From: Streptococcus suis
GTDB taxonomy: Bacteria > Bacillota > Bacilli > Lactobacillales > Streptococcaceae
DNA length: 64,000 nt
Assembly (NCBI RefSeq): GCF_024509525.1
Contig: NZ_JAMWEM010000003.1
Coordinates: 124,001-188,000 of the forward strand
Direction: 5' to 3'
A model generated the notes under the pieces. The model saw only the letters and a program-made list of their open reading frames with translations. It was not told where the DNA came from and ran no database searches. This document shows positions 34,108 to 43,696 of this stretch, piece by piece. Each line of letters starts with the position of its first letter. Position 1 is the stretch's first letter. The position numbers and the translations under genes were made by a program.

Positions 34108-34462
34108 ACTAACTATTATTTCTTGTATTGCGATTGTTCTGAGTTTGCTGGTCTTTAGTCAGCTGAAGTCTTCTGTGGATTTGCCAGAGGCAGAGACTGT
34201 TGTGATTTATCAGGGAGAAGAAGTGGTCAAAGAAGTGACAGGCTCAGAAGCTCAGCTATTTCTCATGGGGCTTGAAACGACCAAGCCTTACTTTTTCAAG
34301 AATGCTAGTCGTCAGGACAATCCTGCTGTGGAGCAGTTTTATACCATGGTGGTGGTGGACCAGACCTTTTATCTCTATGAGGAGAGGGGCGGGCTCTATT
34401 TGATGAAGCCTTATGATTATACGGTGGAGTTGGCGACTGACTTGGATACGATTTTAGAATAA
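34097..34462 (+). CDS. Small exported hypothetical protein
   Basis: A 121-residue protein with one N-terminal membrane segment (IISCIAIVLSLLVFSQL), likely a signal anchor, and a short alpha/beta extracytoplasmic domain. I recognise no family with certainty; it has the look of the small DUF5301-type proteins of streptococci. It overlaps the MATE gene and shares its terminator, so it may act with the exporter. Confidence 0.6.
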   Translation: MRYKLTIISCIAIVLSLLVFSQLKSSVDLPEAETVVIYQGEEVVKEVTGSEAQLFLMGLETTKPYFFKNASRQDNPAVEQFYTMVVVDQTFYLYEERGGLYLMKPYDYTVELATDLDTILE

Positions 34463-34465
34463 AAA

Positions 34466-34498
34466 GGGTTCTCCGTTTGAGTGGAGAACCTTCTTTTT
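34466..34498. terminator. Terminator between convergent genes
   Basis: GGTTCTCC and GGAGAACC form a stem followed by TTCTTTTT. The tautomerase gene on the other strand ends at the same place. Confidence 0.85.
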
Positions 34499-34679
34499 AT
34501 TTACGTTTCATTTCACCTTGTGGGTAGTAGGTCCCTTCAGGCATATCGTTGATGAAAATGTGAATGGCTTCTTTGGGAGCATTGGTATTGCGGGATACCA
34601 CTTCGGTAACTTCGCGGGCTAGGGCAATTTTTTGCTCCTCAGTGCGTCCTTCAAATAAATCAATTCGTACAAATGGCAT
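34497..34679 (-). CDS. 4-oxalocrotonate tautomerase-family protein
   Basis: A 60-residue protein of the tautomerase superfamily. Pro is the second codon (MPFVRIDLFEGR), which after Met removal gives the N-terminal catalytic Pro1. Arg at position 11 of the mature chain and the IHIFINDMPEGTYY segment also match. Streptococcal members (DmpI/XylH-like) have no defined substrate. AGGAGAAAT precedes the start. It is monocistronic. Confidence 0.88.
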   Translation of the reverse strand: MPFVRIDLFEGRTEEQKIALAREVTEVVSRNTNAPKEAIHIFINDMPEGTYYPQGEMKRK

Positions 34680-34801
34680 ATAATTTCTCCTTTATTTTGC
34701 TAGTTTCAGTATAGCATAAATTTCACCTGCTTTCTATAAGTAAACGATTGACATCGCTTACAATTTTTGCTATTCTATACGTACATTGGAGGTGTTGGCT
34801 T

Positions 34802-35026
34802 ATGAACTATGTTTATCGTATGGTGTTTTCATTCCTGCTCGCCGGTCTGTTTTTGTATCTAGTAACAACTGTTTTTTACCAAACTATATGGGAAGGTCCC
34901 TTGTTTCTAACATTTTCTTTCCTCAGCTTAATCTATGGATGTGCTATGCTCTACAAGTGGAAACCAAAGGCAGCTAAAATCATTTTTGAATGTGTCGGAA
35001 ATTTCTTATCATTACCTTGGTCCTAA
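34802..35026 (+). CDS. Small two-helix membrane protein
   Basis: A 74-residue hydrophobic protein with two membrane segments (VFSFLLAGLFLYLVTTVFY and LFLTFSFLSLIYGCAMLY) and a basic loop after them. The start at 34802 was chosen because GGAGG lies 10 bp upstream and the earlier in-frame ATG would run through the promoter-like region. There is no family recognition. Confidence 0.55.
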   Translation: MNYVYRMVFSFLLAGLFLYLVTTVFYQTIWEGPLFLTFSFLSLIYGCAMLYKWKPKAAKIIFECVGNFLSLPWS

Positions 35027-35132
35027 TAACAAACAAGCTCAAATTGGGCTTCATGACAAACGCATGAAGAAAATTTCGTTTTCAGAAATCATGTTTTCAA
35101 TATTAACATCAGTTTTTTATTGAAAAAAGTGA
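35027..35132. other. Intergenic region before the tdk leader
   Basis: AT-rich and non-coding. A segment GGGCTTCATGACAAACGCATGAAGAAAA contains an imperfect CTTCATG/CATGAAG palindrome. A related CTTCATGCGTACAGCGTGA recurs at 35235. Confidence 0.4.
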
Positions 35133-35237
35133 TATAATAGCTTTGAAAATGAGGGATTACCCCCGTTAAAGTGTAAGTTTTATGGAAGTATTTTGAAAAA
35201 AATGCATGTAACTAGAAAATAGTTGCATGTATTTTCT
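35133..35237 (+). ncRNA. Candidate small RNA upstream of tdk
   Basis: An extended -10 (TGATATAAT, hexamer 35133-35138) predicts a start near 35145. At 35203-35237 an intrinsic terminator follows: TGCATGTAACTA pairs with TAGTTGCATGTA (two G-U pairs) before TTTTCTT. The 93-nt stretch between has no open frame and one small GGG/CCC hairpin (GAGGGATTACCCCC). It is either an sRNA or a terminated leader. It resembles no riboswitch I know. Confidence 0.4.
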
Positions 35238-35335
35238 TCATGCGTACAGCGTGATCGGGCTTGTTTTTCTGTTTCCTAAATGGTCAATTTATGATAAAAT
35301 GGAAAGAGTGAAATTTTAAGATTGGAAAGAGAAAA

Positions 35336-35905
35336 GTGGCTCAATTATACTATAAATATGGGACGATGAATTCTGGTAAAACCATTGAAATTCTCAAAGT
35401 AGCCCATAACTATGAAGAGCAAGGTAAGCCTGTCGTCATTATGACTTCTGCCTTGGACACCCGCGATGCATTTGGTGTTGTTTCAAGTCGTATCGGTATG
35501 CGACGTGAAGCAGTAGCAATTGATGATGAGATGGACATTTTTGGCTATATCGAAAAGATGGAGCCTCTTCCCTATTGTGTTTTGATTGATGAAGCTCAAT
35601 TCCTTCGGCGTCATCACGTTTATGACTTGGCACGAGTGGTCGATGAATTAGGTGTTCCAGTCATGGCTTTCGGTCTGAAAAATGACTTCCGTAATGAGCT
35701 GTTTGAAGGTTCCAAACACTTGTTGCTCTTGGCTGATAAACTGGACGAAATCAAGACAATTTGCCAGTATTGTTCTAAAAAGGCGACTATGGTGCTACGG
35801 ACACAAGACGGAAAACCAACCTATGAAGGTGAACAGATCCAAATCGGTGGCAACGAGACCTACATTCCAGTCTGCCGCAGACACTATTTTTCACCAGAAT
35901 TGTAG
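35336..35905 (+). CDS. tdk: Thymidine kinase
   Basis: A 189-residue type II thymidine kinase of nucleotide salvage. The P-loop is [12 protein letters not shown], the Walker B-like segment is [11 protein letters not shown], the zinc site is CQYCSKKA with a later VCRRHYF, and the thymidine-binding lasso contains [12 protein letters not shown]. The start is GTG (35336) after GGAAAGAG; an extended -10 box (TATGATAAAAT, about 35290) lies upstream. In streptococci tdk usually precedes prfA, as here, although a lipoprotein gene and a repeat array intervene. Confidence 0.95.
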   Translation: MAQLYYKYGTMNSGKTIEILKVAHNYEEQGKPVVIMTSALDTRDAFGVVSSRIGMRREAVAIDDEMDIFGYIEKMEPLPYCVLIDEAQFLRRHHVYDLARVVDELGVPVMAFGLKNDFRNELFEGSKHLLLLADKLDEIKTICQYCSKKATMVLRTQDGKPTYEGEQIQIGGNETYIPVCRRHYFSPEL

Positions 35906-35915
35906 GAGGAATGAG

Positions 35916-36617
35916 ATGAAAAAGAAACTTTTGTTCTTTTTGCTTACTACCACCTTGCTATCAGCTTGTAGTGCTTCGAATAAGGAAAGCAATTCCCAAT
36001 TAGGCCTAGTTGATTCTTCTTCATCTAAAGAAAATAACAATTCGTCTTCTAATGATGTGGATAAAACAACTACTTCCTCATCTTCTGAGGAGTCAACTGT
36101 TGCCACAGGTGCAGAAATATTTGCTGATTTTATTACTGCTTATGAAAACGATACTTTCCCTAGTGAGAGTGAGTATCCAGAACCTAGAATTAGGTATTCT
36201 GAATATGCTTTTTATGATATAAATAATGATGGCATTGAAGAAATTCTTATCGGATCCTTGCAAACGGATGGAAGTGTTTATCTTGCAACATTCCTTCATA
36301 AGGATGAAGACTTTCAAAAATCGGGAGAAGAATCGGATTTGCGATTATTTCAGCTCTATTCCTATCAAGGTACTTATAGAGGTAGCTATAACTTATTTGA
36401 TGATGGAGCAATTTTATTTACGACTTGGTCACCAGGTACCGGATATGGAACTGCTACGACTTATTATTTAGCAAATGGCTCTACGGATATCTTGAAAGAA
36501 CAAGAGATAGATGTTCGAATTCCAGGTGACGATCCCGTTGCGTTGTCCGGTTTAGATGCTTCTAGGACTGTTGATTTAAGTAATTTAGACTGGTATGCAT
36601 TCCATTTGAAGGGATAA
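35916..36617 (+). CDS. Putative lipoprotein, EF-hand-like repeat region
   Basis: A 233-residue lipoprotein. The signal peptide MKKKLLFFLLTTTLLSAC has the lipobox LSAC; a Ser/Asn/Thr-rich linker (about residues 25-65) follows, and then a globular part containing YDINNDGIEEILIGS. This DxNNDGxxE segment resembles the calcium-binding FG-GAP/EF-hand-like loops of similar streptococcal lipoproteins. The start at 35916 was selected for GGAGGAATGAG and the signal peptide; the frame is open further upstream through tdk. The function is unknown. Confidence 0.75.
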   Translation: MKKKLLFFLLTTTLLSACSASNKESNSQLGLVDSSSSKENNNSSSNDVDKTTTSSSSEESTVATGAEIFADFITAYENDTFPSESEYPEPRIRYSEYAFYDINNDGIEEILIGSLQTDGSVYLATFLHKDEDFQKSGEESDLRLFQLYSYQGTYRGSYNLFDDGAILFTTWSPGTGYGTATTYYLANGSTDILKEQEIDVRIPGDDPVALSGLDASRTVDLSNLDWYAFHLKG

Positions 36618-36637
36618 GCGGTAATATTACCTTGCTT

Positions 36638-37047
36638 AGAAAATGACTGAATACGGGCTACGAACTGTGCCTGTTTCATGTTCACTATATTACAGAGAGG
36701 AACTGAATATGCCTACGACTCTGTGGAAATAGATAATTCTTCCTAGAAACCGAAGTTTCTACGTCAGAATTCCTAATTTCCTTTGAGTTGCTTAACGGCA
36801 TTACTATATTGGAAAGGAATTGAACACGCCCTAAAAGCTACGGAAAAAAGATAAACTGTTTTGTGTGTAAACACACTGCATCAGTCTCCTATTTTTCTCT
36901 TGCTTTCTTAACGGGCTTTGTATCTTACGAAAGGAACTGAATACGGGCTACGAACTGTGCAAAAAAGATAGTTTTTCCTAGGATGCTTTCGTCCTTTGTC
37001 AAAACTCCTATTTTTGCTTTGTTCGTTTAACGCCCTTAATATCTTAA
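36638..37047 (+). repeat. Tandem array of structured 110-bp repeats upstream of prfA
   Basis: Three complete units (about 36695-36808, 36809-36925, 36927-37045) and one truncated left arm (36640-36672) share GGAACTGAATACGGGCTACG-type starts, AAAAAGATA, CTCCTATTTTT and TTAACG-type ends. Each unit has an outer stem (for example ACGGGC...GCCC and ACGAAC...GTTCG in the last unit; ATGCC...GGCAT in the first; CGCCC...GGGC in the second) and an inner hairpin (TAGAAAC/GTTTCTA; GTGTGT/ACACAC; AGGATG/CGTCCT). Stems differ but pairing is kept. No coding region is seen. Confidence 0.75.
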
Positions 37048-37051
37048 ATCT

Positions 37052-38131
37052 ATGAACATTTACGATCAATTACAGGCGGTGGAAGACCGTTATGAAGAGT
37101 TGGGGGAGTTGCTGAGTGACCCTGAGGTTGTCAGTGATACCAAGCGTTTTATGGAGTTGTCTAAGGAAGAGGCAGCAACACGTGATACGGTAACGGCTTA
37201 CCGTGAATACAAGACTGTTTTGCAGAATATTATCGATGCAGAAGAGATGATTAAGGAATCTTCTGGCGATGCAGACTTGGAAGAAATGGCCAAGGAAGAA
37301 CTCAAGCAAGCCAAGGCAGAGAAGATTGACTACGAAGAAAAACTTAAAATCTTGCTCCTGCCAAAAGATCCAAACGATGACAAAAACATCATCTTGGAAA
37401 TCCGTGGTGCAGCAGGTGGTGATGAGGCTGCTCTCTTTGCGGGAGACCTCTTGAACATGTACCAAAAGTATGCCGAGGCACAGGGCTGGCGTTTTGAAGT
37501 CATGGAGGCTTCTGTTAACGGTGTCGGCGGTTTCAAAGAAGTGGTGGCCATGGTATCTGGCCAGTCTGTCTATTCAAAACTCAAGTATGAGTCAGGTGCC
37601 CACCGTGTGCAACGTGTCCCTGTGACTGAAAGTCAAGGCCGTGTCCATACTTCGACAGCTACTGTTCTGATTATGCCAGAAGTGGAAGAAGTAGAATACG
37701 ACATCGATCCCAAAGATCTCCGTGTTGACATCTACCACGCCTCAGGTGCTGGTGGACAGAACGTCAACAAGGTAGCGACTGCTGTTCGTATCGTTCACTT
37801 GCCGACCAATATCAAGGTTGAGATGCAGGAAGAACGAACTCAGCAGAAAAACCGCGACAAAGCTATGAAGGTTATCCGTGCTCGTGTGGCAGACCACTTT
37901 GCTCAAATCGCCCAAGATGAACAAGATGCGGAACGCAAGTCAACCATTGGTACTGGTGACCGTTCAGAGCGTATCCGTACCTATAACTTCCCGCAGAACC
38001 GTGTCACCGACCACCGTATCGGTCTTACCCTGCAAAAACTCGATACCATTTTGTCTGGAAAAATGGACGAAGTGGTCGATGCTTTGGTCTTGTATGACCA
38101 AACCCAGAAACTAGAAGAGTTGAACAAGTAA
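37052..38131 (+). CDS. prfA: Peptide chain release factor 1
   Basis: A 359-residue RF1 that ends translation at UAA and UAG. The stop-codon recognition tripeptide PVT is in [14 protein letters not shown], and the catalytic GGQ in [11 protein letters not shown] is methylated by PrmC, encoded next. Length and both motifs are standard. There is no clear Shine-Dalgarno site; the repeat array ends five bases before the ATG, so translation initiation may depend on that structure. The stop overlaps the prmC start (TAATG). Confidence 0.97.
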   Translation: MNIYDQLQAVEDRYEELGELLSDPEVVSDTKRFMELSKEEAATRDTVTAYREYKTVLQNIIDAEEMIKESSGDADLEEMAKEELKQAKAEKIDYEEKLKILLLPKDPNDDKNIILEIRGAAGGDEAALFAGDLLNMYQKYAEAQGWRFEVMEASVNGVGGFKEVVAMVSGQSVYSKLKYESGAHRVQRVPVTESQGRVHTSTATVLIMPEVEEVEYDIDPKDLRVDIYHASGAGGQNVNKVATAVRIVHLPTNIKVEMQEERTQQKNRDKAMKVIRARVADHFAQIAQDEQDAERKSTIGTGDRSERIRTYNFPQNRVTDHRIGLTLQKLDTILSGKMDEVVDALVLYDQTQKLEELNK

Positions 38132-38964
38132 TGAACTATGCGGAATTATTTGCCAGCTACGAGGAAAGACTAGAAGCACAAGGTGAAGAGGCAGAAGCAC
38201 TGTCCTTCACCTTTCGTGGCTTAAAAAGCCTGAGCCTGACCGACTTTGTCTTTCTCTTGCGACAAGAAGTGTCCGAAGAGGACCAAATCTTGCTGGAAGA
38301 CATCTTTCAGCAACTGAGCCAGCATATTCCTGCCCAGTACATCATCGGGAAAACTGACTTTCACGGCTTGGAGTTTGCGGTGGACGAGCGGGTCCTCATT
38401 CCGCGACCAGAGACTGAGGAGTTAGTTGATTTGGTCTTGCAGGAAAATAGCAGAGCGGATTTACGCGTTTTGGACATCGGTACAGGAAGCGGTGCTATTG
38501 CGATTTCTCTTGCTCATGCCCGTCCAGACTGGCAGGTCACCGCAGTCGATGTCTCTCCGCAAGCCTTGGAAGTGACCCAAAAAAATGCAGAAAATAATGC
38601 CGTGCAGCTCAATTTTATCCAGTCAGATGTCTTGGACCAGGTGACGGGGCAATTCGACCTGATTATTTCCAATCCGCCCTACATCTCTCCAGCAGATAAA
38701 GAGGAAGTTGGACTCAATGTGCTACACTCAGAGCCACATTTAGCCCTGTTTGCCGAAGAGGACGGCCTTGCTATCTATCGGAAAATAGCAGAGCAGGCAG
38801 GAGATTTTCTGGCAGAAAACGGTAAAATCTATCTGGAAATTGGCTACAAGCAAGGTCAGGCAGTGAGTAATCTGTTTCAAACGCCTTTCCCTGACAAGCG
38901 AGTGAGAGTCTTGCAGGACCAATTTGGTAAGGATAGAAAGGTGGTAGTCGATGACGGAAACTGA
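38131..38964 (+). CDS. prmC: Release factor glutamine methyltransferase
   Basis: A 277-residue SAM-dependent enzyme that N5-methylates the Gln of the GGQ motif in release factors. It has an N-terminal helical domain that recognises the factor, SAM motif I VLDIGTGSGAIAIS, and the amide-binding NPPY motif in IISNPPYISPADK. It is coupled to prfA by a one-base overlap, and its last 14 bases overlap the tsaC gene. Confidence 0.95.
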   Translation: MNYAELFASYEERLEAQGEEAEALSFTFRGLKSLSLTDFVFLLRQEVSEEDQILLEDIFQQLSQHIPAQYIIGKTDFHGLEFAVDERVLIPRPETEELVDLVLQENSRADLRVLDIGTGSGAIAISLAHARPDWQVTAVDVSPQALEVTQKNAENNAVQLNFIQSDVLDQVTGQFDLIISNPPYISPADKEEVGLNVLHSEPHLALFAEEDGLAIYRKIAEQAGDFLAENGKIYLEIGYKQGQAVSNLFQTPFPDKRVRVLQDQFGKDRKVVVDDGN

Positions 38965-39559
38965 TATTCTAGCCCGCCTTGAAGCTGGTGATGCGGTTAT
39001 TTTGCCAACGGAAACTGTCTATGGTCTCTTTGCCAAGGCCTTGGATGAGGAAGCTGTCAATCGGGTTTATGAGCTCAAACAACGCCCTCGCGATAAAGCT
39101 ATGAACTTAAATGTGTCAAACCTGAACGATATTTATTTTTTCAGTCAAAACCAACCTATTTTTCTTGAAAAGCTGTATAATAGTTTTATGCCTGGTCCCC
39201 TGACCTTGATTCTAAAGGCCAATCACAATGTTCCTTTTTGGATCAATTCAGGGTTGGATACGGTAGGGTTTCGCGTTCCCAATCATGAAAAAACCTTGGA
39301 TTTTATTAAAAAAACAGGAGTTTTGATTGGACCGTCTGCCAATCTTTCTGGAAATGAAAGTGGCAAGCATTTCGCAGCCATTCAGGCACAATTTTCAGCA
39401 AATTTACTTGGAATTGAAGACGACCAAGCCTTGACAGGCGTCGATTCAACCATTTTGGACTTATCTGGAAACAAGGCGAAAATTCTCCGTCAAGGAGCTA
39501 TTCGAGCAGAGGATATCTTAGCTTGTGTACCTGAGATAGAGTTTGAGGAAATGCCATGA
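38951..39559 (+). CDS. tsaC: Threonylcarbamoyl-AMP synthase (Sua5/YrdC family)
   Basis: A 202-residue YrdC-fold enzyme that makes threonylcarbamoyl-adenylate for t6A37 of ANN-decoding tRNAs. Family features are ILPTETVYGLFAKALDE at the N-terminus with the substrate pocket, LKQRPRDKAMNLNV, MPGPLTLILK, and GVDSTILDLSGNKAKILRQG. It is shorter than full Sua5, lacking its C-terminal domain. It is part of the overlapping run prfA-prmC-tsaC-GNAT. Confidence 0.92.
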   Translation: MTETDILARLEAGDAVILPTETVYGLFAKALDEEAVNRVYELKQRPRDKAMNLNVSNLNDIYFFSQNQPIFLEKLYNSFMPGPLTLILKANHNVPFWINSGLDTVGFRVPNHEKTLDFIKKTGVLIGPSANLSGNESGKHFAAIQAQFSANLLGIEDDQALTGVDSTILDLSGNKAKILRQGAIRAEDILACVPEIEFEEMP

Positions 39560-39987
39560 TTCGTACGTTAAAGCAAGAAGATTTACCAGTTATTCGAGTG
39601 ATAAACAGCCTGTCCCTAGGCTATGATTGTCCCCTGGAGCAAACGGAGCGACAGTTTCAGCGATGCTCTGAAGCAACTGGGCATATTTTGCTGGTCTGTG
39701 TTGATGAGTTAACTGGTCAAGTGCAGGGCTACATTCATGCCCAGGTCTATGAAAGTCTTTACTCGGACACAGGTCTCAACATTCTTGGACTGGCTGTTCT
39801 ACCAGAGTTTCAAGGCAAAGGGATTGGCACAGGCCTGCTAAATGCAATTGAACAAGTCGCTCAGGACAAAGGTTATGACTTTATCCGCCTCAATTCCGCT
39901 GAAAGTCGTCACCAAGCCCACCTTTTCTATGAAAAGAATGGTTACCACTCCGATAAGATGCAGAAGCGTTTTATCAAGCACATTTAG
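39556..39987 (+). CDS. GNAT-family acetyltransferase
   Basis: A 143-residue N-acetyltransferase with acetyl-CoA motif [21 protein letters not shown] and the C-terminal [18 protein letters not shown] typical of GNATs. The substrate is unknown. It overlaps tsaC by four bases (ATGA) and precedes glyA by 23 bp. Its conserved place in this translation cluster suggests a protein or small-molecule target related to it, but this is not shown. Confidence 0.85.
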   Translation: MIRTLKQEDLPVIRVINSLSLGYDCPLEQTERQFQRCSEATGHILLVCVDELTGQVQGYIHAQVYESLYSDTGLNILGLAVLPEFQGKGIGTGLLNAIEQVAQDKGYDFIRLNSAESRHQAHLFYEKNGYHSDKMQKRFIKHI

Positions 39988-40010
39988 TCCAACACAAAGG
40001 AGTACCGCAC

Positions 40011-41267
40011 ATGATATTTGATACAGTTGATTACAAGTCCTACGATGCAGAAGTTTGGAATGCTATCAAGGCAGAAGAAGACCGCCAGCAGCACAATATT
40101 GAGTTGATTGCCTCTGAAAACGTGGTGTCCAAGGCAGTTATGGCTGCCCAAGGGTCTATTTTGACCAATAAGTATGCAGAAGGCTATCCGTATCGCCGTT
40201 ATTATGGTGGTACCGAGTGCGTTGATGTGATTGAAGACTTGGCGATTGAGCGTGTCAAAGAGATTTTTGGTGCTAAGTTTGCCAATGTTCAGCCTCACTC
40301 AGGTAGCCAGGCCAATGCAGGTGCTTACTTGGCATTGGTAGAGCCAGGTGATACAATCATGGGGATGGATTTGGCGGCAGGTGGTCACTTGACCCATGGT
40401 TCTGCGGTCAACTTTTCAGGACAGACCTACAACTTTGTAGCCTACAACGTTGATGAGGAAACTGGTCTTCTGGACTATGACCAAATCTTAGAACAGGCCA
40501 AAGCTGCCCAGCCAAAACTGATTGTTGCAGGTGCATCTGCCTATTCTCGAACCATTGATTTCGCCAAGTTCCGTGAGATTGCGGATGCCGTTGGTGCCAA
40601 GCTCATGGTCGATATGGCCCACATTGCTGGTCTGGTTGCAGCTGGTTTGCATCCAAACCCAGTTCCTTACGCAGATATCACCACCTCAACGACCCACAAG
40701 ACCCTACGTGGTCCTCGTGGCGGTATCATTTTGACCAATGATGAAGACTTGGCTAAGAAGATTAACTCAGCTATCTTCCCTGGTATCCAAGGTGGCCCAT
40801 TGGAGCATGTCATTGCTGCCAAAGCGGTTGCCTTCAAGGAAGTCTTGGACCCAGCCTTCAAGGACTATGCCCAAAAGGTTATTGACAATAGCAAAGCGAT
40901 GGCCCAAGTCTTCCTAGATAATCCAAACTTCAAGGTTATCACAGGCGGTACTGACAACCACCTCTTCCTTGTCGATGTAACCAAGGTTGTTGAAAACGGT
41001 AAGGTTGCCCAAAATCTCTTGGACGAAGTCCACATTACCCTTAACAAAAATTCCATTCCTTATGAAAAACTCTCTCCATTCAAGACCAGCGGCATTCGTA
41101 TCGGATCTGCGGCCATTACAGCCCGTGGATTTGGTGTGGAAGAAGCGCGCAAGGTGGCAGAGTTGACTATTAAGGCTTTGGAAAATGCTGAAAACGAAGC
41201 TGTCTTGGAAGAAGTTCGTCAAGAAGTACGAGCTCTGACAGATGCCTTCCCACTATACGAAAACTAA
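40011..41267 (+). CDS. glyA: Serine hydroxymethyltransferase
   Basis: A 418-residue PLP enzyme that converts serine and tetrahydrofolate into glycine and 5,10-methylene-THF, the main source of one-carbon units. The PLP-binding Lys is in [15 protein letters not shown]. Other markers are [27 protein letters not shown] and [12 protein letters not shown]-type (here [16 protein letters not shown]). Its start has an AAAGGAG site. It is followed after one base by the nucleoid-associated protein gene. Confidence 0.97.
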   Translation: MIFDTVDYKSYDAEVWNAIKAEEDRQQHNIELIASENVVSKAVMAAQGSILTNKYAEGYPYRRYYGGTECVDVIEDLAIERVKEIFGAKFANVQPHSGSQANAGAYLALVEPGDTIMGMDLAAGGHLTHGSAVNFSGQTYNFVAYNVDEETGLLDYDQILEQAKAAQPKLIVAGASAYSRTIDFAKFREIADAVGAKLMVDMAHIAGLVAAGLHPNPVPYADITTSTTHKTLRGPRGGIILTNDEDLAKKINSAIFPGIQGGPLEHVIAAKAVAFKEVLDPAFKDYAQKVIDNSKAMAQVFLDNPNFKVITGGTDNHLFLVDVTKVVENGKVAQNLLDEVHITLNKNSIPYEKLSPFKTSGIRIGSAAITARGFGVEEARKVAELTIKALENAENEAVLEEVRQEVRALTDAFPLYEN

Positions 41268-41268
41268 T

Positions 41269-42243
41269 ATGGATATTTACATTAAACAAGCCCTTATTCA
41301 CCAATTCAGTCCTGATGATACAGAGCTGGTCCTTGCTGACCAGCTTTTGACTGTCACGCCCAAAATCGAAGAATACCTGCGAAAAAAGATTGAACGGGTG
41401 TATTCAGACGAAGCCAAGACTGGCCAGTTTTCACCTGACAATCCCTTCTTAGAGCAGCTGTCAGGTGATTTGCTGGAAAAATCTGTCCGCATTGCTCAGC
41501 TCTGGAAGGAAGAATTTTCCATTTCAGAAAACCTCAAGACCAATGACTTGATTTTCGTGGCCTTTGAGAAGAATGGCGTGGAGCATTTTGCTTTCCTAAG
41601 GATTTCCCTGCGGGAAAGTTTGGTCCATAGCGGAGCTGATAGTGAGAGTCCTCTTACGCTAACACAGAACAACCTGCCAAGTGCGGGTTCTGCACCGGAC
41701 GAGGCCTTGATTGTCAACCTGCAGAATTACAAGTACCACTTGATTGAAAAGCGAATCAAGTACAATGGTGCCTTTCTCAATTATTTTTCAGACAATCTCC
41801 TGCAGGTCACGCCAGCTATTTCTGCCAAAAATTCCATAAAGGCTGTTGAACAGACGGCTCAGAAGATTGCGGAGAATTTCAATCAGGGAGATTTCCAGTT
41901 TCAGTCCAAGGTCAAGTCGGCTATTTTTAACAACTTGGAGGAGGACAATGAACTGTCACCTGAAAAACTGGCTGACCAGCTTTTTGACAACAACCTGACC
42001 GCCCGCCTCAACTTTGTAGATCAACTGAAAGAAGTGGTACCAGACACGATTTCCTTTGATGAGATTGATGCCAGCCGCCAACTCAAGAAGTTTGAAAATC
42101 AGAAACTATCCCTATCCAACGGGATTGAGTTGATTGTGCCCAACAGCATTTACCAGGATGCTGAATCGGTTGAATTTATCCAGAATGAGAACGGGACCTA
42201 CTCTATTCTCATCAAGAATATAGAAGATATAAAGAGCAAATAA
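41269..42243 (+). CDS. Nucleoid-associated protein (NdpA/YejK family)
   Basis: A 324-residue protein of the 37-kDa nucleoid-associated family, cytosolic and probably DNA-binding. Recognisable features are the N-terminal [15 protein letters not shown] and the central [19 protein letters not shown]. The start at 41269, one base after the glyA stop, was preferred to an in-frame codon inside glyA. The next gene starts two bases after its stop, so glyA, this gene and the lysozyme-like gene form one transcription unit. Confidence 0.8.
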   Translation: MDIYIKQALIHQFSPDDTELVLADQLLTVTPKIEEYLRKKIERVYSDEAKTGQFSPDNPFLEQLSGDLLEKSVRIAQLWKEEFSISENLKTNDLIFVAFEKNGVEHFAFLRISLRESLVHSGADSESPLTLTQNNLPSAGSAPDEALIVNLQNYKYHLIEKRIKYNGAFLNYFSDNLLQVTPAISAKNSIKAVEQTAQKIAENFNQGDFQFQSKVKSAIFNNLEEDNELSPEKLADQLFDNNLTARLNFVDQLKEVVPDTISFDEIDASRQLKKFENQKLSLSNGIELIVPNSIYQDAESVEFIQNENGTYSILIKNIEDIKSK

Positions 42244-42244
42244 G

Positions 42245-42844
42245 ATGAAAAAATTAACAAGAACGATTGCCCTTGTCGTCCTTGTTTTTCTCGCCTATCA
42301 AGCCTATAAGATATACGGTCAGGTTCAGCAGGTCATGACCTATCAGACTATGGTCCAGGAAGTCTTAGCGGAGAATGACACTCCAGCCAATGAGGAGTTG
42401 ATACTGGCGATGATTTACACGGAGACTAAAGGGCGAGAAGCAGATGTCATGCAGTCCAGTGAATCTGCGACAGGCTACATTAATACCATCACAGATAGCA
42501 AGGAAAGCATTCGGACAGGAGTAGAGTACCTGAGCCAAAACTTATCCTTGGCAGAAGAAGCGGGAGTCGATGTCTGGACAGCGGTGCAGGCCTACAACTT
42601 TGGCCCTACATACATTGATTACGTTGCCACAAATGGTGGTGAAAATACATTGGAATTAGCTGACAAGTACTCTAAGACAGTTGTAGCACCAAGTCTTGGC
42701 AACACTACTGGCGAATCCTATACCTATTATCACCCGATCGCTCTTCTGCATGGAGGAAAACTCTATGTTAATGGTGGGAATATATATTATTCCCGTCAGG
42801 TGCGGTTTAATATGTATCTGATGCGGTTGATGAATCTATTTTAA
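42245..42844 (+). CDS. Lysozyme-like cell-wall protein (Pmp23/CwlT type)
   Basis: A 199-residue protein with an N-terminal signal anchor ([19 protein letters not shown]) and a lysozyme-like domain. [20 protein letters not shown] carries the catalytic Glu, followed by [13 protein letters not shown] and [18 protein letters not shown]. It resembles pneumococcal Pmp23, a membrane-anchored putative murein hydrolase that affects division and wall shape. It ends the glyA unit in front of a strong terminator. Confidence 0.85.
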   Translation: MKKLTRTIALVVLVFLAYQAYKIYGQVQQVMTYQTMVQEVLAENDTPANEELILAMIYTETKGREADVMQSSESATGYINTITDSKESIRTGVEYLSQNLSLAEEAGVDVWTAVQAYNFGPTYIDYVATNGGENTLELADKYSKTVVAPSLGNTTGESYTYYHPIALLHGGKLYVNGGNIYYSRQVRFNMYLMRLMNLF

Positions 42845-42873
42845 CAACTAAGATTTTCTTGGTTGTTTTTTTC
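42843..42873 (+). terminator. Terminator of the prfA-glyA region
   Basis: AACAACTAAGA and TCTTGGTTGTT pair around TTT, followed by T7. Confidence 0.88.
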
Positions 42874-42885
42874 TTTGTATTCAAA

Positions 42886-42913
42886 AAGTGGTATAATGAT
42901 AGTAAAGGAGGTA
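42886..42913 (+). promoter_or_regulatory. Promoter and strong RBS of the SDR gene
   Basis: An extended -10 (TGGTATAAT, about 42889-42897) is followed by AAAGGAGG directly upstream of ATG 42917. The short distance leaves a leader of only about 15-20 nt. Confidence 0.65.
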
Positions 42914-42916
42914 GCT

Positions 42917-43696
42917 ATGGTAAGAAACGTATTGATTACTGGAGCGACCAGTGGCATTGGAAAGAGTATCGCCTATGCGTTTGCGGAGGCAGGTGATACC
43001 GTTATACTGACAGGGCGGCGGACAAACCTGTTAGAAAAAGTTAAGCAGAATTTGCAGGCTCGATTTGGTGGGCAGGTCTTGACCTATACCTTAGACGTGA
43101 CAGATTTTGAGGCTGTCGAAGCGGTTTGTCAGGACATCATAGCAGAGCTGGGACAGGTGGATATCCTGGTCAACAACGCAGGTCTGGCCTTGGGACTGGA
43201 TAAATTTCAGGACTATGACATGGCAGATATGATGATTATGATTGATACCAATATCAAGGGCTTGCTAGCTGTGACACGCCAGATTTTACCCCAAATGGTC
43301 CAAAACAATAGTGGTCACATCATCACAATCGGCTCGACCGCAGGTATCTATGCCTATGCAGGTGCAGCGGTCTATGCCGCGACTAAGTCGGCGGTCAAGG
43401 TGCTGAGTGACGGGATTCGGATTGATACTATTGATACTAATATCAAGGTGACGACCCTGCAACCTGGTATTGTGGAAACGGACTTTAGTCAGGTACGTTT
43501 TCATGGGGATAAGGACCGGGCTAAGCAGGTCTATCAAGGGGTGGAGGCCTTACAGGCAGAAGATATCGCAGCCTGTGCCCTCTTTGTTGCCAACCAACCT
43601 GCCCGTGTGCAGATTTCGGATATGACCATTATGGCCACAAAACAAGCGGACAGGTTTTACAATTCATCGGGAAAATTAAAGGAGGAACCAATATGA
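42917..43696 (+). CDS. Short-chain dehydrogenase/reductase (YdfG-like)
   Basis: A 259-residue classical SDR with the NADP-binding TGATSGIGKS, NNAGLALGLDK, the catalytic Ser in TIGSTAGIYAY and the YxxxK motif as YAATKSAVK. YdfG-type members oxidise serine or 3-hydroxy acids; the substrate here is not established. The start at 42917 was chosen for its AAAGGAGG site; upstream in-frame ATGs lie in the terminator and promoter. The end overlaps the following lipoprotein start by four bases (ATGA). Confidence 0.88.
   Translation: MVRNVLITGATSGIGKSIAYAFAEAGDTVILTGRRTNLLEKVKQNLQARFGGQVLTYTLDVTDFEAVEAVCQDIIAELGQVDILVNNAGLALGLDKFQDYDMADMMIMIDTNIKGLLAVTRQILPQMVQNNSGHIITIGSTAGIYAYAGAAVYAATKSAVKVLSDGIRIDTIDTNIKVTTLQPGIVETDFSQVRFHGDKDRAKQVYQGVEALQAEDIAACALFVANQPARVQISDMTIMATKQADRFYNSSGKLKEEPI

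Noticed and set aside
35682-35915. Longer version of the lipoprotein starting inside tdk
   Set aside because: Signal peptide, lipobox and GGAGGA all point to 35916; the upstream part only reads tdk in another frame.
42863-42916. Upstream in-frame start for the SDR protein
   Set aside because: It lies in the preceding terminator and promoter. ATG 42917 has AAAGGAGG and the family N-terminus.
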